Shown piece by piece: positions 49,538-57,933 of a DNA stretch of 64,000 bases. The notes under the pieces are model-generated. The model was not told the origin of the DNA, did no database searches, and saw only the letters and a program-made list of their open reading frames with translations. Origin of the DNA: Streptomyces durocortorensis (lineage in GTDB: Bacteria > Actinomycetota > Actinomycetes > Streptomycetales > Streptomycetaceae); contig NZ_CP134500.1 in the NCBI RefSeq assembly GCF_031760065.1, forward strand, positions 3,782,001-3,846,000, given 5' to 3'. The translations under genes were made by a program, and so were the position numbers. Numbering within the stretch: position 1 is the first letter of the stretch; each line of letters opens with the position of its first letter.

Positions 49538-51511
49538 GTGTTCGATCCCGGCGCGTGAGAGTTGGTGGCCGGAGCCCTGACGGTGGCCGGCCAACGCCCG
49601 CTGCCGGGAGTCGACATGGCGGCGCCGGGCCTGGCTCACCTGCTCCTCGATCGCCTGGCGTACGACGTCGTGGCGGAACCTGTAGACCGCCGACCGGTCG
49701 GGGTCCCGGGAACCCGCGGCGGTCACCTCGGCGAGAATCCCGATCTTCAGCAGCGCCTCAAGGGCGTCCAGGGCCGCGAGCACATCCAGTCCGGCGGCGC
49801 CCGCCACCACGTCGAAGGCGACGGACGGGCCGGTGACGGCCGCGACCCGGAGCAGCCGGACGGCGTCCTCGCCGATGGCGGCCTGCTTGGCGGCCACCAG
49901 CCGGGCGACCGCCGGGGGGACCACGCTCAGACCTGTCCGGTGACGCAGCATCTCCAGGAGCAGGAACGGGTTCCCGCCGCTGCGGGAGTACGCCCGACGG
50001 ACCGGGTCGCTGTCCGTTGCGTCGGTGCCCCCGTCGGTCCACAGCTCGTGCACGAGCGCCCGGGTGGAGGCCAGATCGAGGCCGCCGAGGGACACTTCGG
50101 TCGCGTCGCCGACGTGCTCGAACGGGAGCATCGCCTCGTCCAGGCCGGAACACCTCCGTCGCTGGACCGATTCCGGCAGGTCGTTCCGGGCGGCGGCGAC
50201 GACGCACAGCCGGGCGTCGTCGGTCGTACGCAGCAGGTGCCGGAGCAGCGACACCGTCTGCGGGGTGGCCCAGTGGGCATCGTCGATCAGGATGGCGCAG
50301 GGCCGCTCGCTCGCCGCCACCAGCAACAGCTGCATCAGCGCCGCGAACAGGACCGGCTGCTCGGGCAGTTCACCGGGCGGGCACGGCCCTCCGAGCGAGG
50401 GAAGCAGCAGCCGCAGCGGCCCCCGGGCGCTGGGGGGGACGGCGTCGAGCGGACGGTCGGGCGAGGCGGCGACGTAACTGTCCAGGGCTTCCACGAGGGG
50501 CTGGTACGGGACGGTCGCGTCCACATCGCACCGGCCGACCAGCAGCAGCCCGCCCCCGGCGGCCATAGTCGCCCCCGCCTCGCGCAGGAGACGTGTCTTG
50601 CCGATCCCCGACTCGCCTGTGACCAGGACGAATTGGCGCCGTCCGCGTACGGCCCGGTGCCAGGCCTCCGTCAGGGTCGCCACCTCGCGCCCGCGCCCCA
50701 CGAACGGAACCGGCCGGTGCCCGGCGACGCCACCGCCGCTGGGGGCGGCCGACGGCGACGACGACGGGCCGAGCAGCGCCAGATAGGCGGCCTCCGTCTC
50801 GGGCGACGGGTCGGCGCCCAGCTCCTCGGCGAGGTACCAGCGCAGCCGCTGGTACGCCCGCAGGGCCTCACCCCGGTTCCCCATCGCCGCGCGCACCGCC
50901 ATCAGGCAGCGGTAGGCGCTCTCGCGGTCGGGGGCCCGGTCCGTCGCCTCCTCGGCGAGAAGCGCGGCCCGGCCGTGGTCCCCCGCCTCCATCGCCGCCC
51001 GCCCGGCGATCTCCAGGGCCGCGACCAGGTGCTCGGTCAGCCGCTCGCGCCACCCGGCGACCCAGTCGCCCTCGTGCTCGGACAGAAACGGGGAGCGCAG
51101 CCGGTCCGCCGCCTGCGAGGCCAGTCGGGCGGCGGTGGTCACGTCACCGGAGCCGAGCGCTTCGCGGGCCTCGGCCACCGACCGGGTCGCTTCCTCCACA
51201 TCGACCAGCACCCCCTCGTCCAGGGTGAGTACGTAGCGCCCGCTCCTCCTGACCAGCGGGTTGCTCGACTCGTCCTGCAACGGCCCGATGAACGCCCGCA
51301 GGCGACTCACCAGTGTCCGCAGGGCCGACGCCCAGGTGGGCGGGAGGTCTCCCGGCCATATGACGTCGGCCAGTTCCTCCCGCGTCACTCCCTCCGGCCC
51401 TGCGAGTACGAGGCGTGCCAACGCCACCCGGGCCTGTGCGCTCTGAAGGTGGTAGTCGGCGCCGGCGCGTCTTACGGCCATCGGCCCCAGAATCTTGATC
51501 TCGGTGTCCAT
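49532..51511 (-). CDS. SARP-family transcriptional activator with ATPase domain
   Basis: The start at 51511 (MDTEIKILGP) begins exactly at the winged-helix domain; the longer frame is unlikely. The 659-residue protein has an OmpR-type DNA-binding domain (about residues 1-95) and a bacterial transcriptional activation domain (about 100-250). An NB-ARC-like ATPase follows, with Walker A GESGIGKT near 298-305 and Asp-box ILIDDAHW near 403-410. It lacks the long C-terminal TPR region of AfsR. SARPs bind 11-bp-spaced repeats just upstream of -10 boxes; two such repeats are found before the biosynthetic operons. It is divergent from operon B. Confidence 0.9.
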   Translation of the reverse strand: MDTEIKILGPMAVRRAGADYHLQSAQARVALARLVLAGPEGVTREELADVIWPGDLPPTWASALRTLVSRLRAFIGPLQDESSNPLVRRSGRYVLTLDEGVLVDVEEATRSVAEAREALGSGDVTTAARLASQAADRLRSPFLSEHEGDWVAGWRERLTEHLVAALEIAGRAAMEAGDHGRAALLAEEATDRAPDRESAYRCLMAVRAAMGNRGEALRAYQRLRWYLAEELGADPSPETEAAYLALLGPSSSPSAAPSGGGVAGHRPVPFVGRGREVATLTEAWHRAVRGRRQFVLVTGESGIGKTRLLREAGATMAAGGGLLLVGRCDVDATVPYQPLVEALDSYVAASPDRPLDAVPPSARGPLRLLLPSLGGPCPPGELPEQPVLFAALMQLLLVAASERPCAILIDDAHWATPQTVSLLRHLLRTTDDARLCVVAAARNDLPESVQRRRCSGLDEAMLPFEHVGDATEVSLGGLDLASTRALVHELWTDGGTDATDSDPVRRAYSRSGGNPFLLLEMLRHRTGLSVVPPAVARLVAAKQAAIGEDAVRLLRVAAVTGPSVAFDVVAGAAGLDVLAALDALEALLKIGILAEVTAAGSRDPDRSAVYRFRHDVVRQAIEEQVSQARRRHVDSRQRALAGHRQGSGHQLSRAGIEHP

Positions 51512-51574
51512 GAAACCCCATCCCCCTGGAGTGCCTGTGTGGTGCCAGCCTCCGGCGGGGCGGTACCAGCAGGG

Positions 51575-51596
51575 TGCCGGGGGGCGATCCCCGGCA
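51575..51596. promoter_or_regulatory. Inverted repeat TGCCGGGG-N6-CCCCGGCA in the SARP/operon B divergent region
   Basis: An exact 8-bp dyad with a six-base spacer lies 64 bases upstream of the SARP start codon, in the 287-base gap shared with operon B. It may be an operator for either direction. Near 51693-51719 GCCGGACGGGG also occurs twice, 16 bases apart. Confidence 0.4.
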
Positions 51597-51726
51597 AGTG
51601 GGACCGAGGTGGTACTTCCAGGCCGTATTGCACGCCTACGGGAGCGATGCCCGGCCATAACAGCGCCGGGGACGGCCGGAGGTGCCGGAGGCGCCGGACG
51701 GGGGACGTGCCGGACGGGGCTCACGG

Positions 51727-51760
51727 ACTTGCGAAGCGTTTGCGCCGGCCTTCGTACTGT
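51727..51760 (+). promoter_or_regulatory. SARP-type promoter of operon B
   Basis: ACTTGCG-AAGC-GTTTGCG are two heptamers 11 bases apart (51727-51744), ending ten bases before TACTGT (51755-51760), a good -10 hexamer. The layout matches SARP-activated promoters, where the repeats replace a -35 box. The start codon is 38 bases further on. Confidence 0.65.
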
Positions 51761-51798
51761 GCGACCCGCTGCCCGATCACAATGACCAGGAGTGCGCC

Positions 51799-52074
51799 AT
51801 GCACCTTCCCACGCTTGAGGTGTCCGTCGACCGGCTGAAGGTCGTGAGCCGGATCAACGCCTTCGACCCTGACACACCGCTGACCACTTCGGGGGTCGAT
51901 TCACTGGACCTCATGGAGTGGGTCTACGACATGCAGGAGCGGTACCCGGACCTGGGGGTGGACGAGACGATCGTCGAGAGCATCGACGACACCGTCACCT
52001 TCCGCGCCATCCACCAGCAGTTGGTGGCGGCCCACGACAGCGTCCCGGTCGCCTCCGCGGCCGGCGACGAGTGA
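51799..52074 (+). CDS. Acyl carrier protein
   Basis: The ATG follows CAGGAG. The 91-residue carrier has its phosphopantetheine serine in [10 protein letters not shown] near residue 35. The sequence is acidic and differs clearly from the carrier in operon A, so the two probably serve separate steps. It opens operon B, with the KAS III, FabG-type and acyltransferase genes following, and would carry the malonyl extender. Confidence 0.9.
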   Translation: MHLPTLEVSVDRLKVVSRINAFDPDTPLTTSGVDSLDLMEWVYDMQERYPDLGVDETIVESIDDTVTFRAIHQQLVAAHDSVPVASAAGDE

Positions 52075-52088
52075 CCCCGGAGCCAGGG

Positions 52089-53090
52089 ATGTCGGGCATC
52101 GGCATCATCGGCTGGGGCAAGTACCTGCCCGAGGGACGACTCACCAACGCCACGCTCGCCGCGCGGTTCGGCCTGGACGACGACTGGATCGTGCAGCGCA
52201 CCGGCATCCGCGAGCGGCGGGTCGTGGGGCCCGGCGAGACCACCGCGTCACTGGCCGTCGAGGCCGGCCGGCGGGCGCTCGAACACGCGGGGCTGCGGCC
52301 CGACCAGATCTCCCACCTCATCCTCGCCTCGGGTACGCCCGAGCAGCTCTCGCCGGCCACCTCCGCGTTCGTACAGCGCGAACTGGGCACGGCCGGCGGC
52401 GCCCACGACGTGAACGCCGAATGCGCGAGCTTCGCCTACGGCTTCGTGGTCGCGGCGGGGCTCATGGCGATCGACCCCCGCCCGATCCTCCTGATCGGGA
52501 CCGACACGCACTCGCTCGTCGTCAACCCCGAGGACCGGGACCTGGGAGTGCTGATCGGCGACGGGGCCGGGGCGGTCGTCCTGGCACCTCACGACCGCAG
52601 CTGGCTGCGCGGGTGGGACATGGGCTGTGACGGGAGCAAGGTCGACAGCCTCAAGATCCCGGCCGGTGGCAGCCGCCTGCCGACGAGCGACACGACGCTC
52701 CGCGAGAAGCAGCACTACGCGCAGATCAAGGGCAACGAGATCTACCTGAACGCCGTCCGTTTCACCGTGGGTTCGTTGAAGCGGACGCTGGAGGCGGCGG
52801 ACCTCAAGCCCGACGACATCGACCACCTGCTGCCCCATCAGGCGAACCTGCGCATCATCGACTCGATCCTGGAACGCAGCGGCGTACCCCGGGAGCGCCT
52901 GATCACCAACATCGAGTACTACGGCAACACGGGAGCGGGGTCGATGCCGATCGCTCTCGCCGAGGCGCTCGACGCCGGGCGAATCCAGAAGGGCGATCGA
53001 GTGATGTTCGCGGCGTTCGGCGCCGGCATGGTGTGGCTGACCGCGCTGATCGAGTGGGGCGCGGGCGAACCGATGGAGTGGGCCTCATGA
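52089..53090 (+). CDS. 3-oxoacyl-ACP synthase III (KAS III)
   Basis: The 333-residue thiolase-fold enzyme joins an acyl primer to malonyl-carrier. The triad is complete: Cys near 111 (NAECASFAYG), His near 251 (LLPHQAN) and Asn near 280 (YYGNTGAG). The start at ATG 52089 follows GGAG. Carrier-borne pyrrole-2-carboxyl from operon A is the most attractive primer, as in other pyrrole polyketides; this is inferred from context. Its stop overlaps the reductase start (ATGA). Confidence 0.93.
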   Translation: MSGIGIIGWGKYLPEGRLTNATLAARFGLDDDWIVQRTGIRERRVVGPGETTASLAVEAGRRALEHAGLRPDQISHLILASGTPEQLSPATSAFVQRELGTAGGAHDVNAECASFAYGFVVAAGLMAIDPRPILLIGTDTHSLVVNPEDRDLGVLIGDGAGAVVLAPHDRSWLRGWDMGCDGSKVDSLKIPAGGSRLPTSDTTLREKQHYAQIKGNEIYLNAVRFTVGSLKRTLEAADLKPDDIDHLLPHQANLRIIDSILERSGVPRERLITNIEYYGNTGAGSMPIALAEALDAGRIQKGDRVMFAAFGAGMVWLTALIEWGAGEPMEWAS

Positions 53091-53857
53091 CGGAGAACAC
53101 CGCAAGCGCCCGCCCCTTCGCGGCGCAGCGCCCCGAGAAGCCGGTCGCGCTGGTGACCGGCGCGTCCGGAGGTTTCGGCGCTGCCGTGGCGGTCGAGCTC
53201 GACCGGCTGGGGTGCCGCGTCGCCCTCCACTACAACACCGCCGAGGACGGGGCCCGCGAGGTCAGCGAGAGCCTCGCGAACGACTCGATCGTCGTCCAGG
53301 CCGACGTCGGCGACTGGGACTCGGTCACCGCCCTGCACCGCCGGGTCGTCGAGGAGCTGGGCGAGGTCGACATCCTCGTCAGCAACGCGGCTGTCCGCAA
53401 GGACGCGCTGTTGATGAGCCAGTCGCCCGAGGTGTGGGCCCAGGTCGTCCAGACCAACCTGATGGGCACCTTCCACGTGTGCCGTGCCGTGCTGCCGTCC
53501 ATGGTCAGACGGCGCTGGGGGCGGATCATCAACGTGGTGTCGCCGTCGGCCCTGGTCGCCACGTCCGGCCAGACGGCCTACGCCGCCTCCAAGGCGGGCG
53601 TGATCGGCCTCACGCGCACCCTGGCCACCGAGTGCGGGCGGCGCGGAGTGACGGTGAACGCTGTCTCGCCCGGATTCATGGAGACGCGGATGACGGCGGG
53701 CGCCACCGAGAAGTTCCGTCAGAACCTCGCCGCCAACCTGCCGGTGCCACGGCTGACCACCCCCGAGGAGGTCGCACCCAGCATCGGTGTGTTCCTGGAC
53801 AACGACTACGTCACCGGCCAGGTGCTCAGCGTGGACGGCGGGATCTCCCTCATCTGA
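53087..53857 (+). CDS. 3-oxoacyl-ACP reductase (FabG-type SDR)
   Basis: The 256-residue SDR has the cofactor loop TGASGGFG near residues 25-32, NAA, a catalytic Ser in VVSPSAL near 151, and YAASK near 164-168. It would reduce the ketone made by the KAS III using NADPH. No dehydratase or enoyl reductase gene is seen, so processing should stop at a beta-hydroxy level. It is translationally coupled to the KAS III gene. Confidence 0.93.
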   Translation: MTENTASARPFAAQRPEKPVALVTGASGGFGAAVAVELDRLGCRVALHYNTAEDGAREVSESLANDSIVVQADVGDWDSVTALHRRVVEELGEVDILVSNAAVRKDALLMSQSPEVWAQVVQTNLMGTFHVCRAVLPSMVRRRWGRIINVVSPSALVATSGQTAYAASKAGVIGLTRTLATECGRRGVTVNAVSPGFMETRMTAGATEKFRQNLAANLPVPRLTTPEEVAPSIGVFLDNDYVTGQVLSVDGGISLI

Positions 53858-53874
53858 GGCGCGGCGGTCCGCAC

Positions 53875-54000
53875 GGGAGGACAGCACCGGGAGGACAGCA
53901 CCGGGAGGACAGCGCCGGGAGGACAGCGCCGGGACGCCGAAACCGGGAGGACACCGCCGGGACGACAGCGGTGGAAGAACAGCGGCAGGAGGTAAGCGAC
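53875..54000. repeat. Nine 14-bp tandem repeats, most with a Shine-Dalgarno-like core, ending at a start codon
   Basis: The array is nine consecutive 14-base units. The first four read GGGAGGACAGC(A/G)CC; later units diverge. The last, AGGAGGTAAGCGAC, is the true ribosome-binding site of the acyltransferase gene, whose ATG follows directly at 54001. Six units keep GGGAGG or AGGAGG and two keep GGGACG or GGAAGA; one is diverged. The array fills the 143-base gap after the reductase gene almost completely. Confidence 0.88.
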
Positions 54001-55251
54001 ATGGCAGTCACCGGTACCCCGCGCGACGGGGCGCGGCTGCTGTGCTGGGCGGGCGCGGACGCGGCAGGCGAACGCGCGGCCCGGGCCGAGGTCGCCGAAG
54101 CGCTGCGCACCGGGGCCCCGGCACCCCGTCCGGTCCCGGGGCCGGTGCGCGGGGCGGTCGTCACGACGGGGGCCCGTGCCCTCGACGACCTCGCGGCCGC
54201 CCCGGTGCGGCGGGTCCCGGCCGAAGGGCCCCGGCCGGTCGTCCTGCTGCTGCCCGGCCAGGGCTCCCAGCGCGAGGGTATGGCCACCGGGCTGTACCGC
54301 GACGACCCCGTGTTCCGGGCGGCCGTCGACGAGGTGCTGGAGGCGTGGGGGGCCGAGGGCGAGAAGATCCGCGCCGACTGGCTCGGGACAGGAACCGGTC
54401 CGGGCATCCCGATCGATGACGGACGCCGGGCTCAGCCCCTGCTGTTCGCCGTCGACTACGGGTTGGGCCGACTGCTCATGAGCTGGGGCGTCACTCCGGC
54501 CGAGGCGCTGGGGCACAGCGCGGGCGAGGTCGTGGCGGCGACCCTCGCGGGGGCGTTCACCCTCCGGGAAGCCGTCGCACTGGTACGGGGCCGGGTGCGG
54601 GCCGCCGCGTCGGTCCCGCCCGGCGGAATGGTCGCCGTGGCGGCCTCGGTGGACGAGCTGGTCCCGTACCTGTCCGGGCAGGTCGCGGTGGCGGCCGTGA
54701 ACGCCCCGCGCCGGACGATGCTGGCCGGGCCGAGCGGGGACCTCGCAGCCGTGGCGGAGCGTCTCACTCACGACCGCTGGACTCTGCGGCCGGTTCCCGC
54801 CACCACCCCCTTCCACAGCCCGGCGATGGAACCGGCCGTGGCGGCGGCCGAGCGGGCGTTCGACGCCCGGCCCCGCCCGGTCCGCTTCCCCGTCCGGTCC
54901 GGCTACACAGGCCGGTTGCTCACGGCGGAGGAAACGGGCTCCGCGCGGTTCTGGGCCCGCCAGATAGCCGACCCCGTCCACTTCGGGCCCGCACTGACCG
55001 CGCTGCTCGCCGGCGGGCACCGGCTGCTCGTGGAATGCGGACCGGGCCGCACCCTGACCTCCCTCGCCTTCCGGCAGTCCCCGGTGTACACGGGGGGAAC
55101 CGCGGTGGTGCCCATGCTGCCGGGGGACGGGCCGGACGGTTCGGACCGCTCGGAGATCCTCCAGGCAGCCGCCGCCCTGTGGTGCGAGGGCCACGAACTG
55201 GCCCTCGGCGACCGACCGGTTACGCCGGTAGCGCCGGTAACGGGGGCATGA
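54001..55251 (+). CDS. Free-standing PKS-type malonyl-CoA:ACP acyltransferase
   Basis: The 416-residue acyltransferase has the active-site motif GHSAGE near residues 171-176 and a PGQGSQ loop near 88-93. The specificity region reads TTPFH, closer to the malonyl HAFH type than to the methylmalonyl YASH. The N-terminal 80 residues resemble a KS-AT linker, so it looks like an AT cut out of a modular PKS. It starts behind AGGAGGT, the last unit of a repeat array. It would load the ACP of this operon. Its stop lies 52 bases from a convergent gene. Confidence 0.9.
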   Translation: MAVTGTPRDGARLLCWAGADAAGERAARAEVAEALRTGAPAPRPVPGPVRGAVVTTGARALDDLAAAPVRRVPAEGPRPVVLLLPGQGSQREGMATGLYRDDPVFRAAVDEVLEAWGAEGEKIRADWLGTGTGPGIPIDDGRRAQPLLFAVDYGLGRLLMSWGVTPAEALGHSAGEVVAATLAGAFTLREAVALVRGRVRAAASVPPGGMVAVAASVDELVPYLSGQVAVAAVNAPRRTMLAGPSGDLAAVAERLTHDRWTLRPVPATTPFHSPAMEPAVAAAERAFDARPRPVRFPVRSGYTGRLLTAEETGSARFWARQIADPVHFGPALTALLAGGHRLLVECGPGRTLTSLAFRQSPVYTGGTAVVPMLPGDGPDGSDRSEILQAAAALWCEGHELALGDRPVTPVAPVTGA

Positions 55252-55302
55252 GCGCACTGCCGTACCGGCCCACCGCGGGCCTGTCACGGGACGTGATCCG
55301 AG

Positions 55303-55881
55303 CTATGCGATACGGCCGAGGAAGCCGAGCACCCGCTGGGTGACCTGCGTCGCGGCCTGTTCGTCGTACGACGGCAGGCTTTCGTCGGTGAACAGGTGCC
55401 TGTCGCCGGGGTAGAGGAACAGCTCGGCGTCCACCGCGGCTTCGACGAGCGCGCGGGCCTCGTCCACGTCGCCCTCCCCGACGAAGAACGGATCCGCGTC
55501 CAGGCCGTGGATCTGGACCGGGACGTCCTCGGGCCAGGCACCGCCGAACTCCGAGACCGGGACACATGCCTCGATCAACAGTGCACCCTTGGCGCCGGGG
55601 CGGGTCTGGGCCAGCTTCTGCGCCGGCAGGACGCCGAGCGAGAACCCGACGTAGACGAGCTCCGCGGGCAGCTTCTCGGCGGCCGCGGTTCCGCGGGCGA
55701 CGACCGTGCCGAACCCGGCTGTCCCGGCGTAACCGATGCCCTCCTCAAGGCTGTCGAATACTCGCCCCTCGTACAGGTCCGGGACGTGCACGGTGTGTCC
55801 GGCCCGCCGCAGACGCTCGGCGAACTCGCGAACTCCGTCGGTCAGCCCGTGCCCATGGTGGAAGACCAGCACCTCAGCCAT
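55303..55881 (-). CDS. Dienelactone hydrolase family protein
   Basis: The 192-residue alpha/beta hydrolase starts behind AGGAGGGGAG. It has a FHHGHGLTDGV opening and a YVGFSLG nucleophile-elbow region near residues 77-83 with Ser in place of the usual Cys. The late residues include YPGDRHLFTDE near 156-166, where the His belongs to the triad. Substrate unknown. It is convergent with operon B and probably marks the end of the cluster. Confidence 0.88.
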   Translation of the reverse strand: MAEVLVFHHGHGLTDGVREFAERLRRAGHTVHVPDLYEGRVFDSLEEGIGYAGTAGFGTVVARGTAAAEKLPAELVYVGFSLGVLPAQKLAQTRPGAKGALLIEACVPVSEFGGAWPEDVPVQIHGLDADPFFVGEGDVDEARALVEAAVDAELFLYPGDRHLFTDESLPSYDEQAATQVTQRVLGFLGRIA

Positions 55882-55965
55882 GTCACTCCCCTCCTGCCGC
55901 GGTGCCCGGGCGGCGCAGCAGCACGATCACGAGTATGGCCCGCGGCACTGACATCAGCGGGCCCA

Positions 55966-56001
55966 GGCCAGGCAGGCCAGGCAGGCCAGGCAGGCCAGGC
56001 A
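55966..56001. repeat. Four exact 9-bp tandem repeats (AGGCCAGGC)
   Basis: Four identical units lie head to tail in the 151-base gap between the hydrolase and cbiD genes. A clear function is not visible. Confidence 0.9.
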
Positions 56002-56032
56002 GGGAAGGGGAGCGGAGGGCCGAGCTGACGCA

Positions 56033-57142
56033 CTACCCCCGCCCCACCACCACCCCCGCCCGGTCGATGCAGATCACGTCCACCTCGACCGGCGCGCCCC
56101 GCAGCACGGACAGGGCCTCCTCCCGGGCCCCCGCCGCCACCAGGTCGCCCAGCGGTACCCCCGCCGCCTCGCAGAGCCTCAGCGCCGCCAAGCCCGTGTT
56201 GGCGGACGCGATCTCGGCTGCCAGGGTTTCGTCCGCGCCGCCCCTGCGGGCCAGGTCCGCCAGGAAGACCTTGTCCACCTGGGAGCGGGCCGAGTGGAGG
56301 TCGAGGTGGCCCGCGGCGAGTTTCGAGAGCTTGGCGAAGCCGCCGCAGATGGTGAGGCGGTCCACCGGGTGGCGGCGTACGTACTTCAGGACCGCGCCCG
56401 CGAAGTCCCCCATGTCCAGCAGCGCGATGTCCGGCAGGCCGTACTCCGCCACCACCGTCTTCTCCGACGTCGACCCCGTGCAGCCGGCCACATGCGTCAG
56501 GCCGGCCGCCCTCGCCACGTCCACGCCCCGGCGGATCGAGTCGATCCAGGCCGAGCAGGAGTAGGGGACGACGACCCCCGTCGTACCCAGGATCGACAGA
56601 CCGCCCAGGATGCCGAGGCGTCCGTTCCAGGTGGAGCGGGCGATCTCCTCGCCGTGGTCCACGGAGACCGTCACCTCCACGTCCGCCCGCTCCCCGTGCT
56701 CCGCCGCGACCCGCTCCACGTGCTCGCGCATCAGCTGGCGCGGGACCGGGTTCACCGCGGGCTCCCCGACGTCCAGCGGCAGGCCGGGGAGCGTGACCGT
56801 ACCGACGCCCGGGCCTGCCCGGAACACCACTCCGGAGCCCGGCGGCAGCCTCCGTACCGTCGACCGGACCAGCGCGCCGTGCGTCACATCCGGGTCGTCG
56901 CCCGCGTCCTTCACCACCCCGGCGCTCGCCCGCCCGGGCCCCAGCTCCTCCACCGCCAGCGCGAACGCCGGGGTCTGGCCCCTCGGCAGCGTGATGCTCA
57001 CCGGGTCCGGGAAGTCGCCGGTCAGCAGTGCCGTGTACGCGGCCGTCGTCGCCGCCGTCGCACAGGCACCGGTAGTCCAGCCGGGGCGCAGTCCGGTGTG
57101 TTTGAGTTGGGCACTGCGACCGCCCCGCGCCTCACCGCTCAT
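56033..57142 (-). CDS. cbiD: Cobalt-precorrin-5B (C1)-methyltransferase
   Basis: The 369-residue enzyme adds a methyl group at C1 of the corrin ring. The opening LKHTGLRPGWTTGACATAAT near residues 13-32 (landmarks LRPGWTTGACA) is a family signature, and TGVVVPYSCSAWIDSIRRG near 190-208 fits as well. It is divergent from cobK; only 17 bases separate the two start codons. CbiD belongs to the anaerobic route yet is encoded here with CobG of the aerobic route. Confidence 0.95.
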   Translation of the reverse strand: MSGEARGGRSAQLKHTGLRPGWTTGACATAATTAAYTALLTGDFPDPVSITLPRGQTPAFALAVEELGPGRASAGVVKDAGDDPDVTHGALVRSTVRRLPPGSGVVFRAGPGVGTVTLPGLPLDVGEPAVNPVPRQLMREHVERVAAEHGERADVEVTVSVDHGEEIARSTWNGRLGILGGLSILGTTGVVVPYSCSAWIDSIRRGVDVARAAGLTHVAGCTGSTSEKTVVAEYGLPDIALLDMGDFAGAVLKYVRRHPVDRLTICGGFAKLSKLAAGHLDLHSARSQVDKVFLADLARRGGADETLAAEIASANTGLAALRLCEAAGVPLGDLVAAGAREEALSVLRGAPVEVDVICIDRAGVVVGRG

Positions 57143-57159
57143 GAAGAGAGTCCGTTCCG

Positions 57160-57933
57160 ATGCCTGGTCCTGATGTGCCGCATGCGCTGCGTGTTCTTGT
57201 TCTGGGGGGTACGACCGAGGCGCGCCGGCTGGCCGAAAGCCTCGCCGGGGACCGGCGCGTCCGCGTCACCACCTCGCTCGCTGGGCGCGTCGCCGCCCCC
57301 CGGCTGCCCCCCGGTGAGGTGCGCGTCGGCGGGTTCGGTGGCCCCCACGGGCTCGCCGCGTGGATGCGTGAGCACCGGGTCGACGCCCTCATCGATGCCA
57401 CCCACCCCTTCGCCGCGACCATGAGCCGGAACGCGGCCGAGGCCGCCGCGCAGACCCATGTTCCCCTCCTCGCCCTCCGTCGCCCGGGCTGGGTCGCCCA
57501 GGACGGTGACCGCTGGCACTTCGCCGGGTCGCTCGCCGAGGCCGCCGAGCTCCTGCCGACGCTGGGCGAGCGGGTCTTCCTCACCACCGGGCGGACGGGG
57601 CTCGCCGCCTTCGCCGACCTCGACGCGCTGTGGTTCCTCGTGCGGTCCGTCGATGCTCCCGAGCCGCCCTGCCCGGTCCGGATGGAAGTACTGCTCGACC
57701 GGGGGCCGTTCGATCTCGACGGGGAGCGGGAGATCATCCGTCGCCATCGCGTCGATGTCCTGGTGACGAAGGACAGTGGCGGCGATGCCACCGCTCCCAA
57801 GCTCGCCGCCGCCCGCGAGGCGGGGATTCCCGTCGTCGTCGTCCGGCGGCCACCGGTCCCCGAAGGGGTGCCGGTGGCCCGTACGCCCGACGAGGCCGTG
57901 CGGTGGGTACGGAAGCTCTACGCCTCCGGATAG
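57160..57933 (+). CDS. cobK: Precorrin-6A reductase
   Basis: The 257-residue product has the NADPH loop LVLGGTTEARRLA near residues 13-25, and IDATHPFAATMSRNA near 79-93, typical of CobK/CbiJ. It reduces precorrin-6A. The last 16 bases overlap the 3' end of the convergent methyltransferase gene. No strong ribosome-binding site is visible; a GTG 15 bases later is an alternative start. Confidence 0.93.
   Translation: MPGPDVPHALRVLVLGGTTEARRLAESLAGDRRVRVTTSLAGRVAAPRLPPGEVRVGGFGGPHGLAAWMREHRVDALIDATHPFAATMSRNAAEAAAQTHVPLLALRRPGWVAQDGDRWHFAGSLAEAAELLPTLGERVFLTTGRTGLAAFADLDALWFLVRSVDAPEPPCPVRMEVLLDRGPFDLDGEREIIRRHRVDVLVTKDSGGDATAPKLAAAREAGIPVVVVRRPPVPEGVPVARTPDEAVRWVRKLYASG

Noticed and set aside
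53875..54000. A coding linker joining FabG and the acyltransferase
   Set aside because: The reductase ends in a normal GGISLI with a stop, and 14-bp units break the frame. The acyltransferase has its own ribosome-binding site and ATG.
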